DNA of 47,163 nucleotides from an uncultured Eisenbergiella sp. (GCA_947626995.1 CANQUI010000011.1:1-47163); one strand, 5' to 3'; positions 7,458 through 16,093 are shown, counted from the first letter of the stretch. Translations and numbers: made by a program. Notes: generated from the sequence alone by a model not told the origin.

Positions 7458-8849
7458 ATGAAAAATCGCGAAACCAAAAAGCTTGTAGCTTTAGCGCTTT
7501 CGGCTGTTTTGGCGCTGGGCATGCTCGCCGGCTGCGGTGGTACCACTGCTACGGAGACGACTCCGGCCGAGACTTCTGCCGAGACGGTTGCTCCGGCTGA
7601 GACCGATGCTGAAGCTGAGGCCCCTGCTGCGACAGGCGGTTCTGTTTATTATCTGAACTTCAAGCCTGAAGCAGATCAGGCATGGCAGGATCTGGCTGCT
7701 ACCTATACCGAGCAGACCGGCGTGGAAGTGAAGGTTGTTACCGCCGCTTCCGGAACTTATTCCGATACGCTGACCGCTGAAATGGGTAAGCCCGAAGCCC
7801 CGACTCTTTACAACATCGGTAACGCTTCCGGATTAAAGGACTGGAACGACTACGCTCTGGATCTGTCCGGCACGCCTATCTATGACGAGCGCGTGAACGA
7901 CGACTACGTTCTGTTCGATGAGAACGGCGCGCCCAAGGCTCTGGGCTATTGCTACGAGTCCTTTGGTATCATCGTAAATACGGCTCTTCTGGACACCGCA
8001 GGCTATACGCTGGATGACATCAAGGATTTTGATTCTCTGAAAAAAGTTGCAGACGATATCCACGCTCGCGCGGAAGAGCTTGGCTTTGACGCCTTCTCCG
8101 CTCCTGGCCTGGATGGTTCTTCCAGCTGGCGTTACTCCGGCCATCTTGCTAATGTGCCTCTGTTCTATGAGTTCAGAGACGACGGCGTGACCGAGCAGCC
8201 CGCTACCATCACCGGCGCTTATCTGGACAACTTCCGTAAGATCTGGGATCTGTACATCACCGATACCTCCGCAAACCCGACCAGCCTTGCAAGCAGCACC
8301 GGTGACGAGTCCGAAGCGGAATTCGGTAACGGCAAAGCGGTATTCTATCAGAACGGCGACTGGGAGTTTGCAAACCTGACCAATCCGGATACGTTTGCGA
8401 TGAACCCGGACGATCTGGCCATGATCCCGATCTACTGTGGTGTTGAGGGCGAAGAAAAGGCCGGCTTAAACTCCGGTACAGAGAACTGCTGGGCAGTGAA
8501 CTCTCAGGCTTCTGAAGAGGACATTCAGGCGACTCTGGACTTCATGTACTGGGTTGTAACTTCTCCGGAAGGCACCGCAATGCTGGCTGAGCAGTTCAGC
8601 GGAATTCCTTTCAAGCACGCTGCTGCTTCCAATAACGTATTCGGCGCTGATGCAAGCGAATATGCTGCAAACGGCAACTACACCCTGTCCTGGGCGTTCA
8701 ACTACACCCCTAACGTGGACAGCTGGCGCGCCACGGTTGTTACCGCTCTGACGGACTATTCCGCAGATCCCAGCGATGACAACTGGCAGGCTGTGGTAGA
8801 TGCTTTCGTAGGCGGCTGGGAGTATGAGTACAACGTAGTAAACGGCTGA
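7458..8849 (+). CDS. Sugar ABC transporter substrate-binding lipoprotein
   Basis: The 463-residue product has a lipoprotein signal peptide with lipobox LAGC; Cys26 would be lipidated. A Thr/Ala/Glu-rich tether follows (about 27-57), then a family 1 extracellular solute-binding fold starting near VYYLNFKPEADQAW. Later segments such as NGKAVFYQNGDWEFANL and the aromatic-rich C-terminus fit oligosaccharide binders. It acts outside the membrane and passes sugar to the permeases at 8947 and 9864. A GGGAGG ribosome site precedes ATG. It is the first gene after the regulated promoter. A strong hairpin follows its stop codon, suggesting the usual excess of binding protein over permease. The ATPase is not in the operon and would be a shared MsmK-type subunit. 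Confidence 0.9.
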   Translation: MKNRETKKLVALALSAVLALGMLAGCGGTTATETTPAETSAETVAPAETDAEAEAPAATGGSVYYLNFKPEADQAWQDLAATYTEQTGVEVKVVTAASGTYSDTLTAEMGKPEAPTLYNIGNASGLKDWNDYALDLSGTPIYDERVNDDYVLFDENGAPKALGYCYESFGIIVNTALLDTAGYTLDDIKDFDSLKKVADDIHARAEELGFDAFSAPGLDGSSSWRYSGHLANVPLFYEFRDDGVTEQPATITGAYLDNFRKIWDLYITDTSANPTSLASSTGDESEAEFGNGKAVFYQNGDWEFANLTNPDTFAMNPDDLAMIPIYCGVEGEEKAGLNSGTENCWAVNSQASEEDIQATLDFMYWVVTSPEGTAMLAEQFSGIPFKHAAASNNVFGADASEYAANGNYTLSWAFNYTPNVDSWRATVVTALTDYSADPSDDNWQAVVDAFVGGWEYEYNVVNG

Positions 8850-8878
8850 TCATCTACATACGCAACATGATTTAAAAC

Positions 8879-8902
8879 GAGGGCGGCTCAACGGCCGCCC
8901 TC
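8879..8902 (+). other. Intercistronic hairpin after the sugar-binding protein gene
   Basis: GAGGGCGGC (8879-8887) pairs perfectly with GCCGCCCTC (8894-8902) around a six-base loop, with no T-run. Such hairpins between binding-protein and permease genes stabilise the upstream mRNA or act as leaky terminators. Confidence 0.75.
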
Positions 8903-8946
8903 ACTATAACTATTCACCTGTTATGCAGGGAGGAGAGGAGATCGCA

Positions 8947-9864
8947 TTGAAAAAGAAAAAGAAAACCAACGACGGGACATCCGTCAACAGCTGGCTTGTC
9001 CGCCGGCCGATACAGCGGTGGTTCCCTTTGTTCATTTTACCAACCTTTATCTGTTTTATGATCGGTTTCGTCTGGCCTTTTATCCAGGGCATCTATCTGT
9101 CCTTCTGTAACTTCAATATCCCGAAGGATGCGAAGTGGGTGGGCCTTAGCAACTACGCAAAGGCGTTTTCTGACAGCGGCTTCGGCCATGCTTTCTGGAA
9201 TACGGCCGCTTTTGCAGTGGTGTCTATTGTGCTGATCAATGTCATCGCCTTTTTCATCGCTTATCTACTTACACAGAAAATACTGGGCGCGAATCTGTTC
9301 CGTACGGTATTCTTTATGCCCAATCTGATCGGCGGCGTTGTGCTGGGATACATTTGGTCCATGATTTTCGATGCGATCCTGAAGAACTATAACACCTATC
9401 TGACCTCCAATGCCACCTACGGATTCTGGGGACTGGTCATTCTGGTTGCGTGGCAGCAGATCGGATATATGATGATCATCTACATAGCAGGTCTGCAGGC
9501 TGTTCCCGGCGATATGCTGGAGGCGGCCAAGATCGACGGAGCTACCAACGCGCAGACGTTGTTCCGGGTCATCATTCCCAATGTTATGTCCTCCATTACG
9601 ATTTGTACCTTCCTGACGCTGACCAATTCCTTCAAGCTCTTTGACCAGAACCTGGCGTTGACCGGCGGCGCTCCTTCCGTCATGTTAAACGGCGGGAAGG
9701 TCAATATGACGGAACTGTTGGCGCTGAATATTTACAGCACGTATAACATCAACCGCAACTATCACGGCGTGGCGCAGGCGAAGGCAGTGGTCTTCTTCCT
9801 GCTTGTAGCGGTTCTGGCGATTGCGCAGCTCACCGCAACCCGCAGTAAGGAGGTGCAGCAGTAA
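8947..9864 (+). CDS. Sugar ABC transporter permease, first subunit
   Basis: This is a MalF/UgpA/MsmF-type inner-membrane permease with six predicted helices and the cytoplasmic EAA loop EAAKIDGATNAQTLFRVIIP, which contacts the ATPase. I choose TTG 8947 as start (305 residues, beginning MKKKKKTND) because GGGAGGAGAGGAG lies directly before it. The ATG at 8923 is upstream of this purine-rich site and would use it as coding sequence. The stop codon overlaps the start of the next permease (TAATG), indicating translational coupling. It works with the binding lipoprotein at 7458. Confidence 0.88.
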   Translation: MKKKKKTNDGTSVNSWLVRRPIQRWFPLFILPTFICFMIGFVWPFIQGIYLSFCNFNIPKDAKWVGLSNYAKAFSDSGFGHAFWNTAAFAVVSIVLINVIAFFIAYLLTQKILGANLFRTVFFMPNLIGGVVLGYIWSMIFDAILKNYNTYLTSNATYGFWGLVILVAWQQIGYMMIIYIAGLQAVPGDMLEAAKIDGATNAQTLFRVIIPNVMSSITICTFLTLTNSFKLFDQNLALTGGAPSVMLNGGKVNMTELLALNIYSTYNINRNYHGVAQAKAVVFFLLVAVLAIAQLTATRSKEVQQ

Positions 9865-10712
9865 TGAAGAACAAACAGTATTCCCTGGGTAGCAAAATCC
9901 TCACGGTGATATTTGCGATCCTCAGCGTTGTCTGGATCCTGCCTATCGTTGAAGTGCTCATCAATTCCTTCAAGTCCAACGACTACGTCAATACGGATGC
10001 GTTCGCTCTGCCGAACGCGGATTCGTTCGTGGGATTTGCCAACTATGTGAAAGGCGTGACGTTCGGAAACTATCCGTTCGTGAAGGCGCTGGGGTACAGC
10101 CTGATCATTACCATTCTGTCTGTGGCGCTGATCCTTTTGTTCACCTCCATGACCGCATGGTATATCGCCAGGGTGAACTCCTTGTTTGCAAAGATTTTCT
10201 ATTATCTGTGCCTGTTTTCCATGATCGTGCCGTTTCAGATGGTTATGTTCACGCTGACCTTTACGGCTTCTCAGCTGAAGCTGAATACGCCCTATACGAT
10301 ACCGGTCATTTATCTGGGATTTGGCGCAGGCATGGCGATCTTTATGTTCGTGGGATTTGTAAAGGGCCTGCCGCTGGAGATTGAAGAGGCGGTGGCCATT
10401 GACGGCGGCGGACCGGTCTGCACGTTCTTTATGGTGGTGCTGCCCATGTTAAAGCCCACCCTGATCTCCGTGGGTATTCTGGAGATCATGTGGGTGCTCA
10501 ACGATTACCTGCTTCCTTATCTGGTTCTGGATCGTACCAAATATATGACGATTCCGATCCTGGTACAGTACTTGAAGGGAAGTTACGGCAGCGTGGATCT
10601 GGGCGCGACCATGGCCGTGATTATGCTGAGCATCATTCCGATCATCATCGTTTATATCTTCTGTCAGAAACACATCATCAAAGGCGTGGCGGCAGGCGCG
10701 GTAAAAGGATAA
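9864..10712 (+). CDS. Sugar ABC transporter permease, second subunit
   Basis: The 282-residue product is a MalG/UgpE/MsmG-type permease. It has an N-terminal helix, a set of five further hydrophobic segments, and the EAA-loop signature EIEEAVAIDGGGPVCTFFMV. It pairs with the preceding permease to form the membrane channel; its ATG overlaps that gene's stop. A GGAGGTG ribosome site lies within the end of the upstream gene. No ATPase gene follows; the operon continues with a regulator, so the energising subunit must come from elsewhere. Confidence 0.9.
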   Translation: MKNKQYSLGSKILTVIFAILSVVWILPIVEVLINSFKSNDYVNTDAFALPNADSFVGFANYVKGVTFGNYPFVKALGYSLIITILSVALILLFTSMTAWYIARVNSLFAKIFYYLCLFSMIVPFQMVMFTLTFTASQLKLNTPYTIPVIYLGFGAGMAIFMFVGFVKGLPLEIEEAVAIDGGGPVCTFFMVVLPMLKPTLISVGILEIMWVLNDYLLPYLVLDRTKYMTIPILVQYLKGSYGSVDLGATMAVIMLSIIPIIIVYIFCQKHIIKGVAAGAVKG

Positions 10713-10767
10713 AATTCTGCACGGATGCAGGCAGTACCCGCAGGATATCTCAAAAGGAGGTGAGACC

Positions 10768-11787
10768 GTGACCATCAAAGATGTGGCGCAACATTCCGGC
10801 TATGCGGTGGGCACGGTGTCCCGGGTGCTGAACGGACATCCGGATGTCAGTGAAGAGGCCCGGTCCCGTATCCTGGCGGTGGTAGAGGAGCTGGGATTTA
10901 AGCCAAACAGCAACGCCCGTCATCTGAAGCAGCGGGGAGGAAACGGCTTTTGTATCCTTGTAAAAGGAACGCACAACATGCTTTTTATGAGCATTGTGGA
11001 AGAGATGCAAAGCCTGATCAAGCGGGCGGGCCGTTCCGCCTCCGTATATTATCTGAATGAGGATGATAATGAAGTAGAACTGGGAATCCAGGTCTATCAT
11101 GAGCAGAAACCGTTGGGGATCCTGTTTCTGGGAGGAAATCAGGACAATTTCAAGGACCGGTTTACACGGATCGCCTGCCCCTGCGTGCTGGTGACGGCAC
11201 GGGCCGATATGTTGGGATTTTCCAATCTTTCCAGCGTTTCTACGGACGACGTGGAAGGCGCAAAGCAGGCCATGGGCGCCCTGCTGGACGCGGGACATCG
11301 CAAGGTGGGCATCATTGGCAGCGACAGCGGAGAGATCACTGCCAATACGGGAAGCATCAGCAGGCTGCGCCTTCTGGGATGTCAGAAGGCCAGCGAAAAA
11401 CGGGGACTGACGTTTTATCCCCAGCAGGCGGTGGCCTCCCGCTATTCCATGGAAGGCGGGTATCAGGCGGCCCTAATCCTTTTGGACAGATATCCGGATA
11501 TGACCGCCATTTTTGCCATCTCTGATGTCATGGCCATTGGTGCGCTGCGCGCCATACACGACAGAGGGCTTCGGGTCCCGGAGGATCTTTCCCTCATTGG
11601 CTACGACGGGATCGAACAGGTGGATTACTGTGTGCCAAGGCTGTCCACCATCCGGCAGGATGTGGAGCAGCTGGCCAGGCGCGGGGTGGATATTTTGCTG
11701 AAACAGATAGACGGCGCTCAGGCCGTCCATGAGATCGTATCCGTGGCGTTTATTCAGGGGGAAAGCGTTCGGACGATCAGAGCGTAA
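10768..11787 (+). CDS. LacI-family transcriptional regulator
   Basis: The 339-residue product starts TIKDVAQHSGYAVGTVSRVLNG, the LacI helix-turn-helix with its recognition helix and the hinge region ending NARHLKQR. A periplasmic-binding-protein-like sensor domain of normal length follows, with the family's DDVEGAKQAM and FAISDVMAIGALRAI segments. GTG 10768 is the start because AAAGGAGGTGAG lies just upstream and the next codons form the conserved N-terminus. It is the obvious candidate for binding the palindrome at 7408-7425 and repressing its own operon until a sugar is present. The effector is unknown. Confidence 0.92.
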   Translation: MTIKDVAQHSGYAVGTVSRVLNGHPDVSEEARSRILAVVEELGFKPNSNARHLKQRGGNGFCILVKGTHNMLFMSIVEEMQSLIKRAGRSASVYYLNEDDNEVELGIQVYHEQKPLGILFLGGNQDNFKDRFTRIACPCVLVTARADMLGFSNLSSVSTDDVEGAKQAMGALLDAGHRKVGIIGSDSGEITANTGSISRLRLLGCQKASEKRGLTFYPQQAVASRYSMEGGYQAALILLDRYPDMTAIFAISDVMAIGALRAIHDRGLRVPEDLSLIGYDGIEQVDYCVPRLSTIRQDVEQLARRGVDILLKQIDGAQAVHEIVSVAFIQGESVRTIRA

Positions 11788-11803
11788 AAAGGAGGTATGG
11801 CGC

Positions 11804-13114
11804 ATGGCGGGCAATACGCCAAAGAGTTATCGGAATCAGGTAATGTATTCCGTATTTGTCAGGAATCACAGCGCCGAGGGGACTTTTGAGGGCGTCGTGC
11901 GCGATCTGGACCGGATCAGGGATCTGGGCGTGGATGTGATCTGGCTGCTTCCCATTCATCCGATCGGGGAGAAGTGCCGGAAGGGAACGCTGGGCAGTCC
12001 GTATGCCATCCGGGATTACCGTGCGGTCAATCCCGAATATGGGACGATGGCCGATTTTAAGCATCTGGTAGAGGAAATTCACCGGCGCGGCATGAAATGT
12101 ATCATAGACGTGGTTTATAACCATACGTCGCCGGATTCCTGGCTGGCGGAGCATCATCCGGAATGGTTTTATCACAAGGCCGACGGAAGCTTCGGCAACC
12201 GGGTCGGAGACTGGAGCGATGTCATTGATCTGGATTACGGACAGCCCGGACTGTGGGAGTATCAGGTGGAAACGCTTTGTCAGTGGGCGGCCATCGTGGA
12301 CGGCTTCCGTTGCGACGTGGCGCCGCTGGTACCGCTTCCGTTCTGGCTTCGCGCCCGGCAGGAGGTGGAAAAGGTCCGTCCCGGCTGTCTTTGGCTCAGC
12401 GAATCCATCGAGCCGAATTTTGTCGTGGCCAGCAGGGCGAACGGCCTGGCGGGGCTTTCCGATTCCGAGATCTTTCAGGCGTTTGACGTCTCCTATGAAT
12501 ATGATATTTTTGACTGGTTCCGCGGCTATCTTACGGGAGCGTGTCCCTTAAGCCGTTATGCGGAGGCGATCAATCAGCAGGAGGCCATTTATCCGGATAA
12601 TTATGTGAAACTGCGGTATCTGGAAAACCACGACAACCCCAGGGCGCGGTTTGTGATCCCCGGGGAAACGGAGCTGATCAACTGGACGGCGTTTCAGTAT
12701 TTCCAAAAAGGAATGACGCTGCTGTACGCCGGTCAGGAAAAGGGAGCAACACACCGGCCCTCTCTGTTTGATCCGGATCCCGTTATCTGGGAGAACGGCC
12801 TGGATCTGCAGGGGCTGATGCAAAAGCTGGGGGCGATGAAAAAGAATCCGCTGTTTACCGACAGCACGTACGAGGTAAGCGCCCGCCCCAACGACATTTT
12901 GTATGCCGCCCATCGAAAGGGCCAGCGGCAGATGGTGGGGATTTTCAGTATGCAGGCAAAGAAGGCGTTGCTTCCGGTCAGTGTACCGGACGGTTATTAT
13001 GAAAACGTCATAGACGGAACCCGCGTGGAGGTGTACGCGGGAAAGCTGCCCTGCGACGGTATGCCCATTATCTTTGAGGCGCCCTGTATGGAGGGAAGCT
13101 TCCGTCCCCTGTGA
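11804..13114 (+). CDS. Cytoplasmic GH13 alpha-glucan or alpha-glucoside hydrolase
   Basis: The 436-residue product has the GH13 (alpha-amylase family) conserved regions: DVVYNHTS (about residues 102-109), DGFRCDVAP with the nucleophile Asp171, WLSES with the acid/base Glu200, and LENHDNP with Asp277. No signal peptide is present, so it works on sugar already imported by the adjacent transporter. It may be a maltodextrin- or alpha-glucoside-cleaving enzyme or a transferase; the exact specificity cannot be read from sequence. ATG 11804 follows AAAAAGGAGG. It is short for the family and ends with a small C-terminal beta domain. It closes the operon, with a bidirectional terminator 22 bases later. 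Confidence 0.85.
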   Translation: MAGNTPKSYRNQVMYSVFVRNHSAEGTFEGVVRDLDRIRDLGVDVIWLLPIHPIGEKCRKGTLGSPYAIRDYRAVNPEYGTMADFKHLVEEIHRRGMKCIIDVVYNHTSPDSWLAEHHPEWFYHKADGSFGNRVGDWSDVIDLDYGQPGLWEYQVETLCQWAAIVDGFRCDVAPLVPLPFWLRARQEVEKVRPGCLWLSESIEPNFVVASRANGLAGLSDSEIFQAFDVSYEYDIFDWFRGYLTGACPLSRYAEAINQQEAIYPDNYVKLRYLENHDNPRARFVIPGETELINWTAFQYFQKGMTLLYAGQEKGATHRPSLFDPDPVIWENGLDLQGLMQKLGAMKKNPLFTDSTYEVSARPNDILYAAHRKGQRQMVGIFSMQAKKALLPVSVPDGYYENVIDGTRVEVYAGKLPCDGMPIIFEAPCMEGSFRPL

Positions 13115-13136
13115 CGACGTGGTATCAAAAATAAAC

Positions 13137-13190
13137 GCAGGACTTCTGGCGTGTCTGTGCCGCCAAGAGTCCTGCTTTCTCTTTTTTTAC
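13137..13190. terminator. Terminator between the GH13 and flavin reductase genes
   Basis: GCAGGACTTCTGGCG pairs imperfectly with CGCCAAGAGTCCTGC and is followed by CTTTTTTT on the plus strand. It lies between convergent genes and could serve both. Confidence 0.8.
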
Positions 13191-13193
13191 GGG

Positions 13194-13757
13194 TTATTTG
13201 AGCTTGAGCCCATCCCGAAAGGCTTCCCCCACCCTTTCGGACACCTTGTAATAGCCGTGTGTGTAAGGGTCAAAAGCAATGGCGTTTACCAGGGACATAT
13301 CGACCTGATCTCCTGCCATCACGCGCTCGTCGGCGGTGATATTTACCACCTTTCCGATCACTCCCACGCCGTATTCGTTGGTCTGATACTCGACAAATTC
13401 GCACTCCAGACAGAGCGGGAACTCTGTGATCACAGGTGCGTCTACCCGGGCGGATTTTTCTGCGGTCAGGCCGCTTTTTTCAAATTTGCGCGGTTCTGTG
13501 TTGCCGGAAACGACGCCGAAATAGTCGGCTTCTACGACATGGGCGGCGTCGGCGACGCTGACCGTAAAAGCGCCTCTGGCCTTGATATTCTGTACGGTTT
13601 TATGAGACTCGGTCAGATTCAGGGCCACCATGTCGCGTTCCTGCATCGTGCCCCAGGCGGCGTTCATCACATCGACGCTGCCGTCATCATTATAGGTGGC
13701 CACCATTAAAACCGGCATCGGAAAGATTCCTTCTGTGAGTGTCAGATTTTTTCTCAT
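13194..13757 (-). CDS. Flavin reductase-like FMN-binding protein
   Basis: The 187-residue product fits the flavin reductase-like split-barrel family. It begins with PMPVLMVATYNDDGSVDVMNA and carries the typical middle segment ESHKTVQNIKARGAFTVSVADA, followed by a FGVVSGNTEPRKFEKSGL stretch. Members bind FMN and reduce flavins, or serve as oxidoreductases of unknown substrate, in anaerobes. It has its own promoter at 13809-13836 and a GGGGGAAAA ribosome site. It is inside the inserted segment and convergent to the sugar operon, so its function need not be linked to sugar uptake. Confidence 0.85.
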   Translation of the reverse strand: MRKNLTLTEGIFPMPVLMVATYNDDGSVDVMNAAWGTMQERDMVALNLTESHKTVQNIKARGAFTVSVADAAHVVEADYFGVVSGNTEPRKFEKSGLTAEKSARVDAPVITEFPLCLECEFVEYQTNEYGVGVIGKVVNITADERVMAGDQVDMSLVNAIAFDPYTHGYYKVSERVGEAFRDGLKLK

Positions 13758-13808
13758 GCTGTTTTCCCCCGTTTCCTGAATTTTGGCATCCTTTGTGCCT
13801 TTGCTATT

Positions 13809-13836
13809 ATTATAGCGGGTATCGGGGGAAATACAA
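13809..13836 (-). promoter_or_regulatory. Promoter of the flavin reductase-like gene
   Basis: On the minus strand TTGTAT (13836-13831), a 16-base spacer and a perfect TATAAT (13814-13809). Confidence 0.75.
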
Positions 13837-13876
13837 GCGCCGTCCCGGAACTTTTTGCCGCAATTTTCTTACGCCC

Positions 13877-13886
13877 CACGGCGGCG
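13877..13886 (+). repeat. Right copy of the 10-bp direct repeat
   Basis: CACGGCGGCG is identical to 7229-7238 and sits in the same codon phase of the amidase gene. This is what makes a precise excision restore the reading frame. Confidence 0.8.
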
Positions 13887-14446
13887 AAGACCCGGGGAAG
13901 GTGGCGGCAGACGGCGCGCTGGAAAAAGACATCAATCTTCAGATCGCCAGACGTCTCGCGGTTTTGCTGGAGCAGTCGGATGTGAAGGCGGTCATGACCC
14001 GCACCGGCGACAGTGGGCTCAACGATGCCAATGCCAAAGGCCGAAAGGTACAGGATATGAAGCGCAGACTTGCGCTGATGGAAGAAACGGCGCCCGAGCT
14101 GGTGATCAGCATACACCAGAACAGTTACGGCAGCCCTTCTGTGAAGGGGGCGCAGGTATTTTATTATACAGGCAGCGAGGCGGGAAAAACACTGGCGCAG
14201 ACCATCCAGACACGCTTGGTGCAGGGTCTGGATCCGAATAATCACAGGACGGCCAAAGCCAATGACAGTTATTATCTGCTGACCAAAACCAGCAAACCGA
14301 CGGTGATCGTGGAGTGTGGTTTTTTGAGCAATCCTGAGGAAGCGGCCCGGCTGCAGGACCCTGTCTATCAGGAAAGGGTGGCGTGGCAGATCCACATGGG
14401 CATTTTGGAATATCTGCATGACGCCGGAGGGACTCAGACGAAGTGA
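13877..14446 (+). pseudogene. cwlD: 3' part of the interrupted CwlD-type amidase gene
   Basis: The frame resumes with HGGEDPGKVAADGALEKDINL, which supplies the second zinc ligand (Glu of EKDIN). It continues through ELVISIHQNSYG (third ligand, His) and VIVECGFLSNPEEA (catalytic Glu), to a stop at 14446. This is a complete C-terminal catalytic portion of an Amidase_3 enzyme. It lacks the first zinc ligand, the membrane anchor and any start codon with a ribosome site. No promoter is seen directly before it, and the nearest upstream transcripts are terminated or run the other way. As it stands it should be silent and inactive. Confidence 0.88.
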
Positions 14447-14477
14447 CGGCGCGGCCGTGAGAAAAAACAGATTCTCT

Positions 14478-14506
14478 TTGCAACCATACCTCTGTTGTGC
14501 TATACT
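14478..14506 (+). promoter_or_regulatory. Promoter of the tsaC-rpiB-upp-comEB operon
   Basis: TTGCAA at 14478-14483, a 17-base spacer and TATACT at 14501-14506. The leader before ATG 14549 is about 36 bases. Confidence 0.8.
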
Positions 14507-14548
14507 GAATGAGATTAAAAGGCAGTACAGCACAGACAGGGGTTTTTC

Positions 14549-15610
14549 ATGGAAACGATCCTGATAAAAGTAAACCGCGAAAAGCCGGAACAAGAGAGCA
14601 TCGCCCGGGCGGGAAAGATCATCCGGGACGGCGGACTGGTGGCATTTCCCACAGAGACGGTGTACGGTTTGGGCGGAGACGCGCTCAATCCGGCTTCTTC
14701 CCGCCGAATCTATGAGGCGAAGGGCCGGCCCTCGGACAATCCCCTTATCGTTCATATCTGTCAGTGGGAGTCGATGAACCGGATCGCACGAAGGATACCC
14801 GAGGAGGCGAAAAAGCTCGCGGACGCCTTCTGGCCCGGCCCGTTGACCATGATTCTGCCAAAGACCGACAGCGTTCCCAAAGAGACCACGGGCGGATTGG
14901 ATACCGTAGCGGTCCGCTTTCCGTCCGATCGGATCGCGCAGGAATTTATCAGGGCGTCCGGCGGTTTTGTGGCCGCTCCCAGCGCCAATACGTCCGGACG
15001 GCCGAGCCCCACGCTGGCGCGATATGTCTGGGAGGATCTGGGAGGACGGATCGAAATGATCCTGGACGGCGGCGAGGTCGGCATCGGGCTGGAATCCACC
15101 ATTGTGGATCTCAGCGGCAGCGTGCCCATGATCCTGCGGCCCGGCTATGTGACAAAAGAGATGCTAAAGGACGTGCTGGGCAGCGTGGATACGGACCGGA
15201 CGATATGGGATCAAAACTGCAGGGAGCGTCCGAAAGCGCCGGGGATGCGCTATCGGCATTATGCCCCCCGGGGCGTTTTGACCATCGTGGAGGGCAGGCC
15301 GGACCGGGTGGCAGAGGAAATCTGCGCCGGCAGCCGGAAGGCGAAAAAAGAAGGGGCCAGGGTCGGGATTCTGGCCACGGACGAATCGTTGGAAAAATAT
15401 CGGGCGGAAAGCGCCGCGGACAGTATTAAGAGCGTGGGAAGCAGGACGGACGAGGACAGCGTGGGACGGAGTCTTTACCGGATCCTGCGGGAGTTTGACG
15501 AGGAAGAAATCTCCGTGATCTACTCCGAGTCCTTTTCGGACAGCGGTTTTGGACAGGCTATCATGAACCGGCTGTTAAAAGCAGCGGGCCACAGGGTCAA
15601 AAACGTATGA
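14549..15610 (+). CDS. tsaC: L-threonylcarbamoyladenylate synthase (Sua5/TsaC)
   Basis: The 353-residue product belongs to the long Sua5 form. An N-terminal YrdC domain contains FPTETVYGLGGDA and KGRPSDNPLIVHI, which bind ATP and threonine. A C-terminal Sua5 domain begins after the linker motif KAPGMRYRHYAP. The enzyme makes threonylcarbamoyl-AMP from threonine, bicarbonate and ATP, the first step of t6A37 formation in ANN-decoding tRNAs, in the cytoplasm. It leads an operon with rpiB, upp and dCMP deaminase, an order common near the atp operon in Firmicutes. The GACAGGGG ribosome site is moderate. Confidence 0.93.
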   Translation: METILIKVNREKPEQESIARAGKIIRDGGLVAFPTETVYGLGGDALNPASSRRIYEAKGRPSDNPLIVHICQWESMNRIARRIPEEAKKLADAFWPGPLTMILPKTDSVPKETTGGLDTVAVRFPSDRIAQEFIRASGGFVAAPSANTSGRPSPTLARYVWEDLGGRIEMILDGGEVGIGLESTIVDLSGSVPMILRPGYVTKEMLKDVLGSVDTDRTIWDQNCRERPKAPGMRYRHYAPRGVLTIVEGRPDRVAEEICAGSRKAKKEGARVGILATDESLEKYRAESAADSIKSVGSRTDEDSVGRSLYRILREFDEEEISVIYSESFSDSGFGQAIMNRLLKAAGHRVKNV

Positions 15611-15658
15611 AAAACCGGAAGGAACCCATCCGCGCCCGGGATAAAAGAGGAGGCATTT

Positions 15659-16093
15659 ATGATCGCATTGGCAAGTGATCACGGCGGCTATGATCTGAAG
15701 GATCAGATTAAGGCATGGTTGGATCAGAAAGGGATCCGGTATCAGGATTTTGGCTGTTTTCAAAATGAGTCCTGCGATTATCCGGATTTTGGAAGAGCGG
15801 CCGCCCAGGCGGTGGCACAGGGCGAATGTGAGAAAGGCGTTGTGATCTGCACCACGGGGATCGGGATCTCCATTGTGGCCAACAAGGTGAAGGGAATCCG
15901 CTGCGCGCTGTGTTCGGATCCTTTGTCCGCCCGGCTGACCCGGGCGCATAACGATGCGAACATGCTCGCGCTGGGCGCCGGGATCGTCGGAAAGCATCTG
16001 GCGCTGGAAATTTTGGAAACCTTTCTGAATACGCCGTTTTCCGGGGAAGAAAAGCATGTCCGGAGAATCGGGAAGATCGAAGGAAACGAATAA
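15659..16093 (+). CDS. rpiB: Ribose-5-phosphate isomerase B
   Basis: The 144-residue product matches RpiB/LacAB isomerases, which interconvert ribose 5-phosphate and ribulose 5-phosphate. It has the N-terminal [12 protein letters not shown], the active-site cysteine segment [16 protein letters not shown], and the [10 protein letters not shown] block. In most relatives the residue after the catalytic Cys is Gly; Thr here is a mild variant. Start ATG follows an AGAGGAGG site. A 48-base gap from tsaC and 68 bases to upp suggest cotranscription. The sugar specificity could also be allose 6-phosphate, as for AlsB, but the context favours ribose metabolism. Confidence 0.92.
   Translation: MIALASDHGGYDLKDQIKAWLDQKGIRYQDFGCFQNESCDYPDFGRAAAQAVAQGECEKGVVICTTGIGISIVANKVKGIRCALCSDPLSARLTRAHNDANMLALGAGIVGKHLALEILETFLNTPFSGEEKHVRRIGKIEGNE

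Larger units (their letters stand above)
7239..13886. other. 6,648-bp inserted segment carrying a sugar-uptake operon
   Basis: This is everything between the two halves of the amidase gene plus one repeat copy. It carries a promoter and LacI-type operator, a sugar-binding lipoprotein, two permeases, a LacI regulator, a GH13 enzyme, a shared terminator, and a convergent flavin reductase-like gene with its own promoter. There is no transposase, integrase or recombinase inside and no clear terminal inverted repeat. It is therefore a self-contained metabolic cassette, and how it arrived is unknown. Deleting it with one repeat copy restores the host gene exactly. Confidence 0.8.

Noticed and set aside
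7243-13864. Imperfect inverted repeats near the ends of the inserted segment (ATTGCGGAAAA at 7243-7253 and, on the minus strand, ATTGCGGCAAAA at 13864-13853)
   Set aside because: They lie at unequal distances from the junctions (4 and 12 bases), differ by a base, and are short, so chance cannot be excluded. I do not call them terminal repeats of a transposon.
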